Positions 24,495-34,377 of a stretch of DNA of 64,000 nucleotides are shown here, piece after piece. The stretch spans positions 372,001 through 436,000 of the forward strand of contig JADKFS010000003.1 of assembly GCA_016717335.1 (NCBI GenBank), in the 5' to 3' direction. The DNA comes from Candidatus Ribeiella danica. Lineage in GTDB: Bacteria > Chloroflexota > Chloroflexia > Chloroflexales > Roseiflexaceae. Below the pieces are notes generated by a model. That model saw only the letters and a list, made by a program, of their open reading frames with translations, did no database searches and was not told where the DNA came from. The first letter of the stretch is position 1. Each line of letters begins with the position of its first letter. Position numbers and translations under genes: made by a program.

Positions 24495-25286
24495 TCAGCC
24501 CTCCGTCGACAGGCGCGCGGGCTGCGGCTCCGCCGGGCGCGTGCGCGTCCAGATGCGGTAGATTGTGAGCGCCAGAACGCTTGCGCCGGTGCTGAGGTAG
24601 ATCCAGATCGCCCATAGCGTGCCGCTGTCGGTGCCGCTGGCCAGCCCGTGAACGAGCGAGAGCGCGAAGACCGCGAAGCTCAGGTAGTGGATCGATCGCC
24701 AGGTGCGCGCGCCGATGCGCTGCCGCACGTAGAAGGTGAACGCTACCAGCGCCATCATATACAGGCCGACCTGCCCGAGCCCGACCCACAGCGTCGCATA
24801 GCTGCCGGCGAACGGGATGAGAATCTGCGGCAGCGTATAGCCGATGTACGAGTCGCCCAGCAGCACCAGCCCGTGCAGCAGCGCGAAGACGATCCCGAGC
24901 AGGCTGGCGTGCTCGTGCAGGTCGTTGGTGGTCGGGCCGCCCGGCCAGACCCGCGCCAGGCGATTGGTGAGCGACAGCCCGAGCACCATCGACCACCACA
25001 GCAGCAGGTAGGCCACGAACGCGCTGGCCCGCGAGAGATACCAGGCGCTGTGCTGCCCGAGCAGCGCGGCGCTGAGGGCGGTGAGCCCGCCGGACGGCCC
25101 GCCCAGAACAATTGCGACGGCGATGATGATGACCACGCCGACCAGCGCGCCAATCAGCGGCGGGAGCACCGCCGGCAGGGTATCGCTGGTGGCCTCCGGC
25201 TGGCGCCGCGCCGGCGACGCGGGCGACTGCTGCGCGTCGAGGCCCTGGCGCAGCTCGCTCGGCGGTTTCGATTTCACAGGATCCAT
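24495..25286 (-). CDS. Ferric-reductase-like transmembrane protein
   Basis: The 263-residue protein has a cytoplasmic head of about 40 residues and then seven or so helices. Paired histidines typical of the YedZ/MsrQ and ferric reductase heme b fold are visible: His in LHEHASLLGIVFALLHGLVLL and His in WRSIHYLSFAVFALSLVHGL. Such proteins pass electrons across the membrane through two hemes. No flavin or NAD domain is fused, as in MsrQ. A small exported Ser/Thr-rich protein is encoded upstream on the same strand. A good intrinsic terminator follows. Confidence 0.82.
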   Translation of the reverse strand: MDPVKSKPPSELRQGLDAQQSPASPARRQPEATSDTLPAVLPPLIGALVGVVIIIAVAIVLGGPSGGLTALSAALLGQHSAWYLSRASAFVAYLLLWWSMVLGLSLTNRLARVWPGGPTTNDLHEHASLLGIVFALLHGLVLLGDSYIGYTLPQILIPFAGSYATLWVGLGQVGLYMMALVAFTFYVRQRIGARTWRSIHYLSFAVFALSLVHGLASGTDSGTLWAIWIYLSTGASVLALTIYRIWTRTRPAEPQPARLSTEG

Positions 25287-25405
25287 TGCTGATTGCTCCC
25301 CAGAATGGCGCCGTGCCGGAAATGGTCGCGGCGCGCGTTGACATCTTCACGTGATCGCGATCCGGCCGGGCCGGATCGCCCCGGGTGCCTGCGCTCGCAT
25401 CACGC

Positions 25406-25699
25406 TCAGCTCGACGAGCGCGTCGTCGTGACTGGGCTCCTGGTTGAGGTCGACGACGTGGACGTGCTGCCCACCGACGACTGCGCCGCCGATTGGGCCT
25501 GGGCGCTGCTCGACTCGGTCACGACGGCGCTGTCGGCGACCTGGGCGACGGCCTGGGTGGACGCGACGGCGGTCGTGGTGGCCTGCTGCGTGCCGAGCGC
25601 CGCCCATCCGCCGATGGTGCCGACGATCGCGGCGGTCGCGATGGCGGATTTCAGATTAGCCGACAGAAGCTGGCGCTTCGATGTATCATTGCGTGCCAT
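25406..25699 (-). CDS. Small Ser/Thr/Ala-rich membrane-anchored or exported protein
   Basis: The 97-residue product starts MARNDTSKRQLLSANLKSAI. It has one hydrophobic segment (about residues 18-36, ATAAIVGTIGGWAAL) and then a low-complexity outer part rich in Ser, Thr, Ala and Gln. ATG 25699 has AAAGGAG seven bases upstream, so it is a real gene rather than an extension of a longer frame. It precedes the ferric-reductase-like gene on the same strand and may share its function. The family is not recognised. Confidence 0.65.
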   Translation of the reverse strand: MARNDTSKRQLLSANLKSAIATAAIVGTIGGWAALGTQQATTTAVASTQAVAQVADSAVVTESSSAQAQSAAQSSVGSTSTSSTSTRSPVTTTRSSS

Positions 25700-25752
25700 T
25701 GGTGTAGCTCCTTTCAAGTTGCTCGTTGCCGTGTGTCTTGTTCGATGGCTGT

Positions 25753-25761
25753 ATGATAGCA
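25753..25761 (-). promoter_or_regulatory. Extended -10 promoter of the 25699/25286 genes
   Basis: Minus-strand TGC-TATCAT (25761 to 25753), start near 25746, leader about 46 bases with AAAGGAG before ATG 25699. Confidence 0.45.
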
Positions 25762-25889
25762 AGCGGATCTTCAGGGAGTATGAAGATGCTATGTGGAGAC
25801 TGTTTGGTTCTGCGGCGCATGAGCCGGGGCGCGCGGCGCTCATGCTCGGTTCTTGGCTGTAACAGCCCTGAGCGCCCGCACGGAGAGCT

Positions 25890-25917
25890 TGCTATTGAGG
25901 CGGTATACGCTATAATA
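25890..25917 (+). promoter_or_regulatory. Sigma-70-type promoter of the glycan locus
   Basis: TTGCTA (25890-25895), 16-base spacer, TATAAT (25912-25917). Transcription from about 25924 would precede the methyltransferase ATG at 25972 and could read through the chained genes to about 33 kb. Confidence 0.65.
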
Positions 25918-25971
25918 GCACGCTTGAGGTGTGACCGGCTGTGGTCTATCTTTTTTGCTGCAAGCGAAGCT

Positions 25972-26676
25972 ATGAGCAACCATAACGGGACCGAGGAGGC
26001 CGACAAAGCCTACCCTCCGGAATATTTCGCCGCGCAGATCCGCAAGTCCGACGCCAAGATCGCCTGGCAGTACAGCCGCATCTTCGGGCTGGCCGGCGTG
26101 CGCGACGTCGCCGGGCTGCGAGTGGTCGACGTCGGCTGTGGCGCCGGGCCGGGGCTGCGCTACCTGGCGACGCGCGGCGCGACCGCGCTCGGGCTCGACC
26201 ATAGCCGCTACGCGCTGGAGACGGCGCTGCAGCTCAGCCCCGGCGCGGGCGTGGCGCTGAACGACAGCACGCGCGGCCTGCCCTGCGGCTCGCAGAGCGC
26301 CGACCTGGTCCTGCTGAGCGAGCTGGTCGAGCACGTGGTCGACGCCGGCCCGCTGTTCGAGGAGTGCTACCGCGTGCTCAAGGTCGGCGGCCGGATCGTC
26401 GTGACGACCCCGAACCTGTGGGACGTCCGGCGGGCCCTGTCGCCGCTGGCCGGCCGGCCCTGGAGCGGCGACACCGATCCCACCCACGTCAACCTGTACA
26501 CGCCGGCGCGGCTGGCGCGCGAGCTGCGGCGGGCCGGCTTCACCCAGGTGCGCTGGTCCACCGGCGTCAAGCCGGCGCGCTGGCTCTCCTCGCGCCGCCT
26601 GCGCCTGCGGCTCTCGATCCCCTACCCGCCCCTGATCGGCAACGGCCTGCTGGCGACCGGCCGGCGCGAGCATTAG
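25972..26676 (+). CDS. SAM-dependent methyltransferase (class I), first gene of the glycan locus
   Basis: The 234-residue enzyme has the SAM-binding motif VVDVGCGAGPGLRYLA (about 51-66), the acidic LGLDHSRYALE, then LVLLSELVEHVV and the post-motif LKVGGRIVVTTPN typical of methyltransferase type 11. Acceptor is unknown; the setting suggests a sugar or lipid-linked glycan. ATG 25972 lies after a promoter at 25890-25917. A glycosyltransferase gene follows six bases after its stop. Confidence 0.85.
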   Translation: MSNHNGTEEADKAYPPEYFAAQIRKSDAKIAWQYSRIFGLAGVRDVAGLRVVDVGCGAGPGLRYLATRGATALGLDHSRYALETALQLSPGAGVALNDSTRGLPCGSQSADLVLLSELVEHVVDAGPLFEECYRVLKVGGRIVVTTPNLWDVRRALSPLAGRPWSGDTDPTHVNLYTPARLARELRRAGFTQVRWSTGVKPARWLSSRRLRLRLSIPYPPLIGNGLLATGRREH

Positions 26677-26681
26677 CGCCG

Positions 26682-27905
26682 ATGAACGTTCTGATCGTCG
26701 GCCTCGGCGGAGTGACGCAGTCGTTTCGCCACTGGCCCGAGCGGGTGCTGGCGCTGGCGCTGGCCCGGCGCGGCCACGCCGTCTGGGCGATCGGCACGCA
26801 CGACCCGTCCCGGCCCGCGCTGGCCGCGCGCCGCGAGGTCGTCGAGGGCGTGCAGGTCGTCCGGGTGCGCTCGGGCTACTGGCCGAACCGCGAGCTGGCC
26901 CGGGCGCTGAGCGCCGGCCCGCGCCCGGATATCATCCACCTGATGCACCCGCGCAATGTGCTCGCCGCCCAGACGACCGCCTGGGCGCGGCGCCGGGGCA
27001 TCCCGACCGTCTACACCTGGCTCGGGCCATTCCACGACCACTACCTCGCGCCCAACCGCGAGCGGCCGTTCGACGCGCAGCCGACCTACGAGCGCCTGAT
27101 CTTCAGCCGCTGGAAGCTGCTGCGCCGCCTGCCGATCGAGCGCCGGCCGCGCGACCTGCTGCGCAACTACCGGCTGCACTGGCCGCTGCGCGCGGCCGCT
27201 GCGCTGGCGCCCTGCTCCGAGTTCGAGGCGACGATCATGCGCCGGCTAGGGATGACCCAGCCGCAGCGCGTCATCCCGCTGTGGATCGACGCCCCGGCGA
27301 TCCGCGAGACGCCGCTGCGCCCGCCGCGGCTCGACCTGCCGCGCCCGTGGCTGCTGTTCGTCGGCCAGCTCACGCCGCGCAAGGGCTACGACCTGGCGGT
27401 GCGCGCGCTGCCCGAGATCATCGCCGCCCACCCGAACGCCTCGCTGCTGATCGTCTCGGGCATCAACCAGGCCCAGCGCGAGCAGCTGGTTGAGCTGGCT
27501 AGGTCCGCCGGCGTCGAGCGGCACGTGCACGTGCTCGGCAGCTACCTGCCCGACGACGAGCTGGTCAACCTGTACCGCGCCAGCGACGCGCTGCTGTTCC
27601 CGACCCGCTACGAGGGCTTCGGGCTGCCGCTGCTGGAGGCGATGGCCGCCGACTGCCCGCTCGTGACGACCGACATCCCGGTTGTGCGCGAGATCGTGCG
27701 CGACGGCGAGAACGGCCTGCTGGCGGCGCCCGACGACCCATCCGCCCTGGCGCGCGCCGCGCTGCGGCTGCTCGGCGACGGCGGGCTGCGCGAGCGGCTG
27801 ATCGCCGGCGGGCGCGTCACCCTGCGCGAGCGCTACGCCGAGGAGGCGCTGGTCGGGCAGATCGAGGCGCTGTACCGCGACGTGCTGGAGCATCACGCGC
27901 CATGA
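26682..27905 (+). CDS. GT4-family glycosyltransferase
   Basis: The 407-residue GT-B enzyme has an N-terminal acceptor domain starting MNVLIVGLGG and a C-terminal donor domain. The donor domain has LLFVGQLTPRKGYDLAVRAL near residue 225 and the nucleotide-sugar motif PTRYEGFGLPLLEAMA near 307-322 with its EX7E pattern. It retains donor stereochemistry; donor and acceptor are unknown. Its stop overlaps the next start (ATGA), linking it to the flippase gene. Confidence 0.9.
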   Translation: MNVLIVGLGGVTQSFRHWPERVLALALARRGHAVWAIGTHDPSRPALAARREVVEGVQVVRVRSGYWPNRELARALSAGPRPDIIHLMHPRNVLAAQTTAWARRRGIPTVYTWLGPFHDHYLAPNRERPFDAQPTYERLIFSRWKLLRRLPIERRPRDLLRNYRLHWPLRAAAALAPCSEFEATIMRRLGMTQPQRVIPLWIDAPAIRETPLRPPRLDLPRPWLLFVGQLTPRKGYDLAVRALPEIIAAHPNASLLIVSGINQAQREQLVELARSAGVERHVHVLGSYLPDDELVNLYRASDALLFPTRYEGFGLPLLEAMAADCPLVTTDIPVVREIVRDGENGLLAAPDDPSALARAALRLLGDGGLRERLIAGGRVTLRERYAEEALVGQIEALYRDVLEHHAP

Positions 27906-29527
27906 AGACCGAAGCGACGGGCGAGACAACCGGGCTGCGCGGCCAGCTTTCGCGCGCGGTGGCGTGGAACGTCCTGTTCACGCCGATCAAGTTCGTCATC
28001 GACGTCGTCGCGAATATCATCAAGATCAACCTGCTGAGCAAGGCCGAGGTCGGCGCACTGTCGCTGTTCAGCTCGGCCACCAGCGCCGTCGGCATCTGGA
28101 TCGACTTTGGGATCGACCAGGCGCTGCCGAAGGCCATCCCCGAGGTCGAGCGCGCCGGCGGGCATGGCGCGGTGCGCCGCTTCCTGAACACCGCGATCGT
28201 CGCCAAGATGCTGATCCTGGCGGTCGCGCTGCTGGCGATCCCCTGGTGGGGCGGCGGGCTGCTGGACTACATGGGCCAGCAGGTCGACGCGCTCGCGCAG
28301 CGCCGCGGCGTCGAGGTGTTCCAGCTCAAGGAGCAGCTCGTCAACTACCGCGGGCTGTTCCTGGCGGCCGTGATCGCGCTGCTGCTGCTCGGCTCGCTCG
28401 ACGACACGCTCAAGGCCTACCTGATCAGCTTCTTCCGCCAGAAGGCCTGGAACATCATCACGGCGATCGGCGCGCTGCTGCTGCCGATCCTGAGCGCGAT
28501 CGCGGTCTTGTCCGGCCTGGGCGTGCTCGGCGTGGTCGCGGCGATCGTGCTGACCACGCTGCTGAGCGTGCTGATCACCTGGGGCAACGTGCGCCGGGCG
28601 ATGGCGCGCAGCCAGGGCGGCCGCGAGTCGGCGCCGATCCCGCCGGGGACCTGGCGGCGCTTCCTGCCGTACGCCGGCATGTCGTTTCTGCTCAGCACGA
28701 CCGACCTGCTGACCAGCCAGTACTTCGGCGTCTACTGGCTGAACGGGCTGCAGGAGGTGGCGCTCTACTGGGTCGCCTACAGCGCGATCAAGCAGGTGCA
28801 GTCCTACGTCTACGCGCCGATGGGCGGGCTGCAGGTGCCGCTGTTCACGCAGGTGCGCGCCGACGGCGACGCGCGTCTGGCGCGCGTGTTCGGCACGGTC
28901 GCGCGGCTGTTCCTGGTGCTGTTCGTGCCCACCGGAATCCTGCTGGTGGTGTTCCTGCGCAACCTGGTGCTCATCCAGTTCCCGGGCTACGCCGCCGCGC
29001 TGCCGGCCGCGCTGATCTTGATCCCGTTCCTGTTCCTCGAGCCGTTCTGGGGGCTCGGCCACAACATCCTGATGGTCCACGAGCGCTACCGGCTGGTGGT
29101 TGTGTCGCGGCTGCTGACCCTGACGAGCATGCCGCTGCTGGTGCTGCTGGCGCCGCTGGGCGCGCCCGGCATCGCCGTCGCGCTCGGCAGCGGCCGCGCG
29201 CTGGGCGGCCTGCTGGTGCTGGTCGGCGCGATCCGCGGCTACCGGCTGGAGTTCCCCTGGCGCTTCGCCGGCAAGATCGCGCTGGCGAGCCTGCTGGCGG
29301 CGGCGCTGGCCGGCCCGCTGATGCTCTGGCTCGGGCAGATCCCGCCTGAGGCGCCGCTGGGCGTGCGGCTGGAGTACGCGCTGATCAGCCTGGCGCTGGG
29401 CTGCGTGGGCCTGGCGGTCCTGGCCGGCGCGCTGCGCTGGCTGCGCCCGCTGCACAGCGACGACCGCGCGCTGCTGGCCGAGCTGCGCAGCCCGCTGGCG
29501 CGCCGGCTGGGGCAGTGGCTGTCATGA
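27902..29527 (+). CDS. Polysaccharide flippase (Wzx-like, MOP superfamily)
   Basis: The 541-residue protein has about 14 predicted membrane helices in two similar halves. It begins with an amphipathic LSRAVAWNVLFTPIKFVIDV and has AEVGALSLFSSATSAVGIWI, as in oligosaccharide flippases. It would move lipid-linked sugar units to the outer face. A soluble-looking stretch near 137-155 (QQVDALAQRRGVEVFQLKEQ) is an insertion between helices. Overlaps of four bases on both sides tie it to the glycosyltransferase and the DUF2079 gene. Confidence 0.85.
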   Translation: MKTEATGETTGLRGQLSRAVAWNVLFTPIKFVIDVVANIIKINLLSKAEVGALSLFSSATSAVGIWIDFGIDQALPKAIPEVERAGGHGAVRRFLNTAIVAKMLILAVALLAIPWWGGGLLDYMGQQVDALAQRRGVEVFQLKEQLVNYRGLFLAAVIALLLLGSLDDTLKAYLISFFRQKAWNIITAIGALLLPILSAIAVLSGLGVLGVVAAIVLTTLLSVLITWGNVRRAMARSQGGRESAPIPPGTWRRFLPYAGMSFLLSTTDLLTSQYFGVYWLNGLQEVALYWVAYSAIKQVQSYVYAPMGGLQVPLFTQVRADGDARLARVFGTVARLFLVLFVPTGILLVVFLRNLVLIQFPGYAAALPAALILIPFLFLEPFWGLGHNILMVHERYRLVVVSRLLTLTSMPLLVLLAPLGAPGIAVALGSGRALGGLLVLVGAIRGYRLEFPWRFAGKIALASLLAAALAGPLMLWLGQIPPEAPLGVRLEYALISLALGCVGLAVLAGALRWLRPLHSDDRALLAELRSPLARRLGQWLS

Positions 29528-31005
29528 TTCGCACGATACAGCGCGATAGCGCGGGCGGCGGCGCGGCGGTGCGGCTGGGGGCCTGGCTCGACCGGCGCGC
29601 GCCGCTGCTGCTGGCCGCCACGATCGCCGCCTACATCGTCACCTTTGCGATCCTCTCCGGCCTGAAGCTGGCCTGGTTCCGGCAGGGCTTCGACATGGCC
29701 GGCAACGAGCAGGTGATCTGGAACACGCTGCACGGCCGGCCGTTTCGCACCTCGATCTTCGCGTTCATGCAGTACGACTTCGACGACGGGCCGGTGCTGC
29801 TTGAGCTGCCGCTGGCGCTGCTCTACGGCATCTACCCCTCGCCGTACACCCTGCTGGCGCTGCAGACGATCGCGCTCGGCCTGGCGGCCTGGCCGGTCTA
29901 CCTGCTCGGGCGCGACCTGCTGCCGGCGCGCTGGCACGCGCTCGCGCTGGCGCTGATCTACCTGCTGCACCCGACCACCCAGCACATCAATATGTACGAG
30001 TTCCAGCTGCGCTCGTTCGCGATCCCGTTCGCGCTCGGCGCGCTGCTGTTCCTGCGCCGCGCGCGGCTGTGGCCGTACGCGCTGTGCCTGCTCCTGATGA
30101 TGTGCACCAAGACCGAGGCCGGCTTCACGCTGGTCGCGTTTGGGATCTACGCGCTGCTGCTGCGCCGCCGCTGGCCGTTCGCCGCGATCCCGCTCGTGCT
30201 CGGCCCGCTGTGGGTCGCGGTCGCGCTCGGCGTGATCGTGCCGCGCTTCAGCCAGGGCGACTTCATCGGCTCGGTCTACAGCTACAACCAGATCCTCCCG
30301 CTGCTGACCGATCCCGTGGCGCTGATCCGGCTGATCGGCGCGCCGCGCAAGCTGACGTTCGTGGCGCAGCTGCTGGGGCTCCAGGCGTTCCTGGCGCTGC
30401 TCAGCCCGATCGCGATCCTGGCGCTGCCGATCCTGGCGCTGAGCCTGATCGCGCCCGACCGCAACGTGGTGCAGTTCAGCCTGTTCTACCAGTACCCGGC
30501 GCTGATCTACCCGTTCCTGCTGGTGGCGGCGGCCGACGGCCTGGCGCGTTTATCCGGCTGGCTGGGGCGGCCGCCGGCCGCGCGCGCGCGCTGGGCCTCG
30601 GCTGGGGTGGCGGCGCTGCTGGCGATCGCGGTCGTGGCCAACCTGCTGCTGGGCAATGTGGTGCGCGGCCTGGCCGGCAACCGCGAGACGCCCGAGCGCG
30701 CGGCCGACGCGCGCGCGATTATCGCGCAGGTGCCGCCTGGGGCCGCGCTGGGCGCGAGCACCTTCCTGGCGCCGCACCTGGCGCAGCGCGAGCAGCTCTA
30801 CTTCTTCCCCGGCAACGGCTCGTACCCGCTCAGGTACGTGGAGGAGCGCGCCGACTACCTGGTGGCCGACCGGCGGCCGGGCGGCGCGCGCCCCAGCCCC
30901 GAGCAGATCCAGGAGCGCGACCTGCTGGAGCGCTTCATCCAGAGCGGCGGCTGGCGGCTGGTGCGCCAGGCGGGCGACTTCGTGCTGCTGCAGCGCCAGC
31001 GATGA
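29524..31005 (+). CDS. DUF2079-family multi-pass membrane protein
   Basis: The 493-residue protein has about ten helices. Its family segments include GFDMAGNEQVIWNTLHGRPF and LHPTTQHINMYEFQLRSFAI. DUF2079 proteins resemble GT-C glycosyltransferases of the mannosyl/arabinosyl type that use lipid-linked donors, but none has a proven reaction. The C-terminal outer domain (about 385-493) contains GASTFLAPHLAQREQLYFFP and a YLVADRRPGG strand typical of the group. It starts within the flippase stop (ATGA). Confidence 0.8.
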   Translation: MIRTIQRDSAGGGAAVRLGAWLDRRAPLLLAATIAAYIVTFAILSGLKLAWFRQGFDMAGNEQVIWNTLHGRPFRTSIFAFMQYDFDDGPVLLELPLALLYGIYPSPYTLLALQTIALGLAAWPVYLLGRDLLPARWHALALALIYLLHPTTQHINMYEFQLRSFAIPFALGALLFLRRARLWPYALCLLLMMCTKTEAGFTLVAFGIYALLLRRRWPFAAIPLVLGPLWVAVALGVIVPRFSQGDFIGSVYSYNQILPLLTDPVALIRLIGAPRKLTFVAQLLGLQAFLALLSPIAILALPILALSLIAPDRNVVQFSLFYQYPALIYPFLLVAAADGLARLSGWLGRPPAARARWASAGVAALLAIAVVANLLLGNVVRGLAGNRETPERAADARAIIAQVPPGAALGASTFLAPHLAQREQLYFFPGNGSYPLRYVEERADYLVADRRPGGARPSPEQIQERDLLERFIQSGGWRLVRQAGDFVLLQRQR

Positions 31006-31018
31006 GCCGGTACACGCT

Positions 31019-32698
31019 ATGACATTCACCAAACGCTACTGGCCTGAGATCGCGCTCGTGAGCCTGGGCATGTTGCTGCGCCTGGCCTTCGCGTCGCTCC
31101 CGCTGCAGACGCTGCTGCTCCTGCTGGAGGACGACGCCTGGATGGTCACGGCGATCGCGCGGCACTGGGCGCTCGGGCACGGCATCACCGCCGACGGGCT
31201 GAACCCGACCAACGGCTTCCACCCGCTCTACCCGCTGACGCTCGGCGCGCTGCCGTACCTGCTGCGGCCCGACGACCTCGACTTCGGCTTCCGGGCCAAC
31301 CTGCTGATCTGCGCGCTGCTGAACGGGCTGGCGCTGCTGCCGCTCTACGGCCTGGCGCGGCTGTTCGCCCGGCGCGGCGTCGCCCAGGCGGGCCTGGCGG
31401 TGCTGGCGCTCAACCCGCTGCTGGTCCGCTACAGCGTCAACGCGATGGAGACATCGCTGGCGCTGCTGCTGCTGCTGCTGCTCTGGTGGTACGCGCTGGC
31501 CCGCCGGCCCGCCGACCTGCGCGGCGCCGCGCTGCTGGGGCTGCTGGCTGCCCTGGCGATCCTGGCGCGGCTGGACAGCATGCTCGCGGCCGGGCTGCTC
31601 GGCCTGGCACTGCTCTGGCGCGAGCTGCGGGCGCGGCGCTGGCCGGCGCTCAGCGCGACCTACGCGCTGGTCACGGGCGCGCTGCTGCTGCCCTACTTCG
31701 CCCGCAACTGGCTGGTGTTCGGCGCGCTCTCGCCCAGCAGCGGCCGCGCGCTGGCGTACCTGCACAGCTTTCGCGGCGACTTCACCTTCACCAGCGGGCT
31801 CGGCCTGATCGCCTACCAGACCGCGCTCGACATGTCGTGGGCGCCGAGCTGGCTCTACGCGATCGTCCTGGCGCTGCTGCTGGCAATGTTCTGGACCTTG
31901 CCCGGCCCGCAGCGCACCCGCATGGCGCCGCTCGCGCTCTACGCGCTGGCGCTGACCCTGTACTACAGCTACCTCCAGCAGAACGGGCACGAGCGCTACT
32001 TCGTCGGCATCAGCGCGGTGGTGGTGCTACTTGTCTGCGCCTGGTTCGATCGACGGCTACAGCCCGAGCAGGCGCGGGATGTGCGGCGATCGTCGCTCGC
32101 CGCGGCCGGCCCCTGGCTCGTCGCGGCCGCGGCGGTCGCGCTCAACGGCGGGCTGTACCTGCGCTACCTGGGCGAGGCCGCGCGCGCGCCGTCGCTGGCG
32201 CAGCCGCAGATGTACCAGGCCGCGCGCTGGGTCGCCGCAAACCTGCCGCCGGACACGCGGCTGGCCTCGTCGAACTCCGGCATCTTCCAGTACTACAGCG
32301 GCCACGTGGTGCTGAACTTCGACGGCAAGCTGAACCACAAGATCATCCCTGTGCAGGAGCGCCGCGAGCTGGACGTCTACCTGCGCTCCGAGGGGGTCGG
32401 CTATATCGTCGACCTGCCCGACGTCGCCGAGAAGGTCGAGTTCTACAGCCGCGACCTGAGCGAGGCCAGGCCGCACGCCGAGCTCTCGTCGCTCGACAAG
32501 CTGATCGTCTACGCCCGGCTGGTCGCCAACAAGCTGCGGCTCGGGCCGCCGGTGCAGCTCGACCTGCGCGTTCCCGACCGGGTGCTGCGCCCGTTCAGCT
32601 CGGTGACGACGGTCGTGCAGCAGTTTCCGCTGCCGAACGACCCCACGCGCGCCGTGACGGTCTACCGGCTGAACAGCGATTTCGGCCGCGGCCAATGA
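31019..32698 (+). CDS. GT-C-like multi-pass membrane glycosyltransferase
   Basis: The 559-residue protein has an N-terminal helix. The first outer loop holds EDDAWMVTAIARHWALGHGI and GLNPTNGFHPLYPLTLG, placing acidic residues where GT-C enzymes have catalytic Asp/Glu. About 10-11 helices follow, with a C-terminal outer domain of about 160 residues (PPDTRLASSNSGIFQYYSG). Dolichyl- or polyprenyl-phosphate sugar is the likely donor by family; nothing more specific is visible. The ATG at 31019 lies 13 bases after the DUF2079 stop. Confidence 0.72.
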   Translation: MTFTKRYWPEIALVSLGMLLRLAFASLPLQTLLLLLEDDAWMVTAIARHWALGHGITADGLNPTNGFHPLYPLTLGALPYLLRPDDLDFGFRANLLICALLNGLALLPLYGLARLFARRGVAQAGLAVLALNPLLVRYSVNAMETSLALLLLLLLWWYALARRPADLRGAALLGLLAALAILARLDSMLAAGLLGLALLWRELRARRWPALSATYALVTGALLLPYFARNWLVFGALSPSSGRALAYLHSFRGDFTFTSGLGLIAYQTALDMSWAPSWLYAIVLALLLAMFWTLPGPQRTRMAPLALYALALTLYYSYLQQNGHERYFVGISAVVVLLVCAWFDRRLQPEQARDVRRSSLAAAGPWLVAAAAVALNGGLYLRYLGEAARAPSLAQPQMYQAARWVAANLPPDTRLASSNSGIFQYYSGHVVLNFDGKLNHKIIPVQERRELDVYLRSEGVGYIVDLPDVAEKVEFYSRDLSEARPHAELSSLDKLIVYARLVANKLRLGPPVQLDLRVPDRVLRPFSSVTTVVQQFPLPNDPTRAVTVYRLNSDFGRGQ

Positions 32699-32735
32699 GC
32701 GCGACCATGCTGTCGCGCCACGACGAGTGAACACC

Positions 32736-33986
32736 ATGCGCGTACTCTACGCTATTCCTCGCTACGGCCAGCAGTTCATCAGCAATGAGACTCACGGCGA
32801 GGTCGTTCGTGAGCTGAACCGGCTCGATCTGAACGTCGACGTCTTGAGCTTCACCACGCGCAGTGGCGCGGGCGGGCCGGGCGGCTGGGGCGCCGGGTTC
32901 GGCTCGGAGCGAGTCTATCGCCACGTTCAGGGCGCGCGGCTGGCCGAGCGGCTGCTCGCCCCGGTGGCCCGGCGAAGCCTGCACTACGAATTCTTCTTCT
33001 CGCTGCTGGCGGGCTATCTCCAGATCGCTCGGCCCGGGCGGTACGACCTGGTGCACGTGGAGGGCAGCTTCCCGCTTGGCGCGATCGCCGCGCTCGCGTC
33101 GCGCTGGAGCCGGACGCCGTATGTCGTCACGACGACCGGCGGCGACCTGTTTCGGCTGCCGGATCAGGGCTACGGCTACGGCCACTATCGCCTGCCGCGC
33201 TACCTGATCGGCCTGGCGCTGCGGCGGGCGGCCTGGGTGCGCGCGAACTCCACGCTCAGCGCGCGCCTCGCGATCGGGTACGGCGCCAGCGCCAAGCGCA
33301 CGACCGTGCTGCCGGTCAGCATCGCCGGCATCTCATACCCGCCGGGCGATCTACCGCTCGACGCCTATCGCGCCCGCTGCCGCGCCGCGCTCGGCCAGCG
33401 CTACGGCTGGGACGACACGCCGCTGATCGTCTGCGTCGGGCGGCTGATCGGGCTCAAGGCGCCGGAGCTGCTGATCGATGCGCTGCCGCAGATCTGCGCG
33501 GCGGTTGGCCCCGTGCGAATCTGCATCATCGGGCCGACCCGGCCCGACCCCGCGCGCGGCGACTACCTGACGTTCCTGCAGCGTCGGGCGGCCGAGCTCG
33601 GCGTGGAGCAGCTCTGCACCTTCACCGGCTACGTCCCGCTGGTGGAGATTCGCGACTACCTGGCCGCGGCCGACCTGCTGGCGGTGCCCTCGCTGCTGGA
33701 GGGGCTGAACCGCGTCGTGATCGAGGCCGCGGCCGTCGGCACGGCCTCGGTGATCAGCGACGGCGCCGGCGCGGCCGAGCTGGTCGGCCGCTACGGGTGC
33801 GGGCTGATCACCCCGGCCGGCGATGGCGCGGCGCTGGGGCAGGCCATCGGCCGGCTGCTGGCCTCGCGGCGGGCGCTGAGCGACTTCGGCGCCAATGCGC
33901 TGGCGCTCGCGCGCGACTGCTCGGCCGCGGCGGTGGCGCAAGGGCTCGCCCGAATCTACGCGGATGCTGCCCGGGGTTCAGCATAG
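32736..33986 (+). CDS. GT4-family glycosyltransferase
   Basis: The 416-residue GT-B glycosyltransferase starts MRVLYAIPRYGQQFISNETH and has VHVEGSFPLGAIAALASRWS in the N-terminal domain. The donor domain has VCVGRLIGLKAPELLIDALP and the EX7E region PSLLEGLNRVVIEAAAVGTA. It ends the first co-directional block of the locus. GTG 32727 is an alternative start. A weak hairpin at 34005-34020 and a new promoter follow. Confidence 0.88.
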   Translation: MRVLYAIPRYGQQFISNETHGEVVRELNRLDLNVDVLSFTTRSGAGGPGGWGAGFGSERVYRHVQGARLAERLLAPVARRSLHYEFFFSLLAGYLQIARPGRYDLVHVEGSFPLGAIAALASRWSRTPYVVTTTGGDLFRLPDQGYGYGHYRLPRYLIGLALRRAAWVRANSTLSARLAIGYGASAKRTTVLPVSIAGISYPPGDLPLDAYRARCRAALGQRYGWDDTPLIVCVGRLIGLKAPELLIDALPQICAAVGPVRICIIGPTRPDPARGDYLTFLQRRAAELGVEQLCTFTGYVPLVEIRDYLAAADLLAVPSLLEGLNRVVIEAAAVGTASVISDGAGAAELVGRYGCGLITPAGDGAALGQAIGRLLASRRALSDFGANALALARDCSAAAVAQGLARIYADAARGSA

Positions 33987-34377
33987 CCGTTGCCGCAGGG
34001 GTCCGGGGCGGCAAAGCCCCTGAGCCGCACCCGGCAGGTGCAGTGCGGTGAGCCAGCAGTAAAACGACCCTACTGAATATCAGATGATTCTTAGCCAGCA
34101 CTCAGGTTACATGCGGATGCGCATGGTATAATGGTAGTCCTTCAGAAGCAGAAGCTTTTTACATCGAATCCGCGTTGCAAACGGTCAAAGTTGACGGTTG
34201 GCACGTGCTATGTTATAAAGCGGTCGGTGTCGCTTGCGCCCTAGACATTGGCCCTTGAGACCAAGAGAGGAGCTTGCGAGCCGCGGTCAAGCGCCAAATC
34301 AGCGATCTGGCAAATAGATCTTGTACGACGGCATCGGCAGAATCGCTGTCGACATACTGATACCTGCCGCGATTATA
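33987..34377 (+). promoter_or_regulatory. Intergenic control region with two promoters before the large GT39 gene
   Basis: TGG-TATAAT (34124-34132) is an extended -10. A second, near-consensus promoter is TTGACG (34191-34196), 17 bases, TATAAA (34214-34219), with a start near 34226. No gene is seen between them. The leader to the next start is about 95-150 bases. Confidence 0.7.
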